DNA of 6,592 bases from JAWLFY01 sp964462125 (lineage in GTDB: Bacteria; Planctomycetota; Planctomycetia; Pirellulales; Pirellulaceae), in assembly GCA_964462125.1 (NCBI GenBank), contig CAYWXT010000286.1, forward strand, positions 1 through 6,592, in the 5' to 3' direction. The position numbers were made by a program, and so were the translations under genes. This document shows positions 5,575 through 6,592 of this stretch, in pieces (the first letter of the stretch is position 1; every line of letters begins with the position of its first letter). The notes below the pieces were generated by a model, which worked only from the letters and a program-made list of their open reading frames with translations, searched no databases and was not told the DNA's origin.

Positions 5575-6253
5575 CGGTACGACTCTCCTGTTCGGTTGAC
5601 GGTGTCGTTGAGGTCGCCTTGTCGGGCACCTCGTCGGGGGGCTCATCCAACGCCTCGTCCAACGCATCGAGCCGTTGGACCTCTTGTTTCAGCCGGGCCA
5701 GTACACGGCTGCGTGCAACATAGATGGTGGCGACCGGCAGGTTCAGCTGGTCGGCGGCGTCGGCGGGCGTCTGTCCCGTCACCGCGGTCTGGTAGAACGC
5801 TTGCCAGGTCGACTCCTGTACCTGGCCCCGGACCCGTTTCGCAGCGGCCCAAAAGAGGCAACGCCGGTACTCGCGCTGCACCAGCTCCGTCTCGGCCACC
5901 GCGGCCGGATCGGGCTGCTGCTCGATCATTTCGCGAAGATCCGAGCCGCCGCATTCCCATCCGCGGCGGCGGCGATCGAACAGATAGTTGACGAGCAGAT
6001 TGCGGGTGATGCGGGAAAGCCAGCCACGGAACCGTCCCCGGCCGGGATCGGGCTGCCATCGGGCGACCGCACCGGCGACCGCCAGCAACACCTCCTGGGT
6101 CAGTTCCTCCGCATCAGCCTGTTGCAGACCGCCACGGCGTGCCAGCGAGAAGACGAGCGGCCGGTAGAGGGCGACGAATTCGTTCCAAGCGTCGGCATCG
6201 GCCGCGTTGGGCAAACGCAGAATCAAGCTGACGCGTGTTTCAGGGGTTCCCAT
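5567..6253 (-). CDS. ECF-type RNA polymerase sigma factor
   Basis: The 228-residue product directs RNA polymerase to a specific promoter set. Region 2 spans about 23-92: AWNEFVALYRPLVFSLARR, then ADAEELTQEVL and a RFRGWLSRITRNLLVNYL core-binding and -10-recognition helix pair. A polar linker follows (about 95-140). Region 4 spans about 145-192, with the helix-turn-helix in TPADAADQLNLPVATIYVAR-type sequence. The C-terminal 30 residues are an extra acidic tail with repeating DEALDEPPDEVPD units beyond the usual end of region 4. The start at 6253 is set by AGGAGGAG at 6270-6263, 9 nt upstream; in-frame starts further up lie inside intergenic repeats and give spurious peptide. It is the first gene of a three-gene operon, coupled to the kinase. 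The association matches the kinase-linked ECF groups described for planctomycetes. Its target promoters are unknown. Confidence 0.93.
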   Translation of the reverse strand: MGTPETRVSLILRLPNAADADAWNEFVALYRPLVFSLARRGGLQQADAEELTQEVLLAVAGAVARWQPDPGRGRFRGWLSRITRNLLVNYLFDRRRRGWECGGSDLREMIEQQPDPAAVAETELVQREYRRCLFWAAAKRVRGQVQESTWQAFYQTAVTGQTPADAADQLNLPVATIYVARSRVLARLKQEVQRLDALDEALDEPPDEVPDKATSTTPSTEQESRTDV

Positions 6254-6262
6254 CGTTGAATT

Positions 6263-6283
6263 CTCCTCCTTCCCTACCGGTAG
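6263..6283 (-). promoter_or_regulatory. Strong ribosome-binding site with adjacent palindrome
   Basis: AGGAGGAG (6270-6263) is a near-ideal Shine-Dalgarno sequence 9 nt before the sigma-factor ATG. Three bases upstream of it is the perfect 10-bp palindrome CTACCGGTAG (6283-6274). It could be a small operator or a remnant of a GTAG-type repeat. No -35/-10 pair could be identified with confidence between this site and the terminator-like hairpin at 6351-6399. Confidence 0.5.
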
Positions 6284-6350
6284 ACTCCAGCCAAAAAGAC
6301 GGATCTTGCACGCGGAAGTGCGAGAAAATGCGAAAAGAAAACGATGGGGT

Positions 6351-6399
6351 AAAAAACCGCGGCGCCGACCTGCGACGCCCTTCGGGGTCGGCGGCGCGG
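6351..6399 (-). terminator. Terminator-like hairpin in repeat copy 1
   Basis: On the minus strand CCGCGCCGCCGACC (6399-6386) pairs with GGTCGGCGCCGCGG (6370-6357) with one mismatch in 14, over a 15-nt loop, and is followed at once by TTTTTT (6356-6351). It lies about 100 bp before the sigma-factor start, on the same strand, and could stop read-through into the operon. Confidence 0.5.
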
Positions 6400-6414
6400 A
6401 AGGCGCGACACATT

Positions 6415-6444
6415 CCGGCGGTGCGCTGCGCGACCGCCGGCTAC
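6415..6444 (-). repeat. REP-type GTAG stem-loop in repeat unit
   Basis: On the minus strand GTAG (6444-6441) is directly followed by CCGGCGGT (6440-6433), a 10-nt loop and ACCGCCGG (6422-6415), a perfect 8-bp stem. GTAG at the 5' foot of a GC-rich stem-loop is the defining layout of REP elements mobilised by RAYT transposases. The second copy begins at 6575 and is cut by the window end. Confidence 0.6.
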
Positions 6445-6510
6445 CATCTTGCAACCCCTTCGGGGTAAAGATCCATGGCGACGGACACGATCTGGGAACG
6501 TATTCGGGGT

Positions 6511-6559
6511 AAAAAACCGCGGCGCCGATCTGCGACACCCTTCGGGGTCGGCGGCGCGG
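6511..6559 (-). terminator. Terminator-like hairpin in repeat copy 2
   Basis: This is the same structure as in copy 1, with stem arms 6559-6546 and 6530-6517 and TTTTTT at 6516-6511. The base change at 6529 adds a C-A mismatch near the loop, so this copy should be slightly weaker. Confidence 0.42.
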
Positions 6560-6592
6560 AAGGCGCGACACATTCCGGCGGTGCGCTGCGCG

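Larger units (their letters stand above)
6346..6592. repeat. Tandem 160-bp intergenic repeat, second copy cut by window end
   Basis: The 87 bases at 6346-6432 recur at 6506-6592 with only two differences (6369 C to 6529 T, 6377 G to 6537 A), giving a 160-bp period. The second copy reaches the window edge, so the array may continue. Each unit combines a GC-rich hairpin next to an A6/T6 tract, a GTAG hairpin and several TTCGGGGT motifs (6381-6388, 6459-6466, 6503-6510, 6541-6548). One of these lies in the palindrome ACCCC-TTC-GGGGT (6454-6466). Long open frames across it are artefacts of GC-rich repeat sequence: the period is not a multiple of three, and no ribosome-binding site or protein-like composition is seen. 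Confidence 0.9.

Noticed and set aside
4369..5991. Long plus-strand open frame of about 540 codons opposite the kinase
   Set aside because: It is a mirror of high-GC codon usage in the kinase and sigma genes. Its peptide is Arg/Gln/Pro-rich without domains, and the minus strand carries complete conserved motifs.
6254..6571. N-terminal extension of the sigma factor through the repeat region
   Set aside because: It is Arg/Pro/Ser-rich peptide from repeats, while the strong ribosome-binding site and conserved start of region 2 fix the start at 6253.
6346..6592. CRISPR array
   Set aside because: The period is 160 bp with an 87-bp repeated block and internal palindromes. There are no short regular spacers and no cas genes.

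Overview
The window looks like a planctomycete chromosome, probably of the Pirellulales type (inference from gene content). The reasons are an ECF sigma factor translationally coupled to a membrane Ser/Thr kinase, two exported proteins with Gly/Met-rich or Asp/Glu-rich low-complexity parts, STN/secretin-N-like repeats without a secretin barrel, and GC-rich palindromic intergenic repeats.

Layout. Positions 1-33 may be the last codons of a plus-strand gene entering from the left, followed by a terminator-like hairpin at 42-66. From there to 1049 no intact gene is visible. The minus strand of this stretch instead carries short coding-like fragments in different frames. One resembles the C-terminal part of a REP-associated tyrosine transposase (848-979). 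A second resembles the N-terminus of an IS110-family transposase (711-848). Two more are unassigned, one of them with a dockerin/EF-hand-like calcium loop (269-523). This is best read as a graveyard of mobile and accessory genes.

At 1050-2672 (plus) is an exported 540-residue protein built from repeated STN and N1-like modules. It converges on a three-gene minus-strand operon. Reading in the direction of transcription, the operon is an ECF sigma factor (6253-5567), a Ser/Thr kinase (5574-3919) overlapping it by 8 nt, and, 48 bp further on, an exported acidic/coiled-coil protein (3870-2872). The kinase has an N-terminal HxxxCxxC motif of the zinc-binding anti-sigma type, a complete catalytic domain, one membrane helix and a short extracytoplasmic tail. 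The likely design is a membrane signalling unit in which the kinase senses a cue outside the membrane and controls the neighbouring sigma factor by binding or phosphorylation. The third gene may supply an exported partner. This mechanism is inferred from motifs and gene order.

Upstream of the operon (6346 to the window end) lies a tandem repeat with a 160-bp period. It contains a REP-type GTAG-plus-hairpin element and a GC-rich hairpin followed by six T on the operon's strand, which could insulate the operon from read-through. A second, smaller GTAG hairpin sits between the convergent genes. REP-like elements and a decayed REP-transposase fragment therefore occur in the same 6.6 kb.
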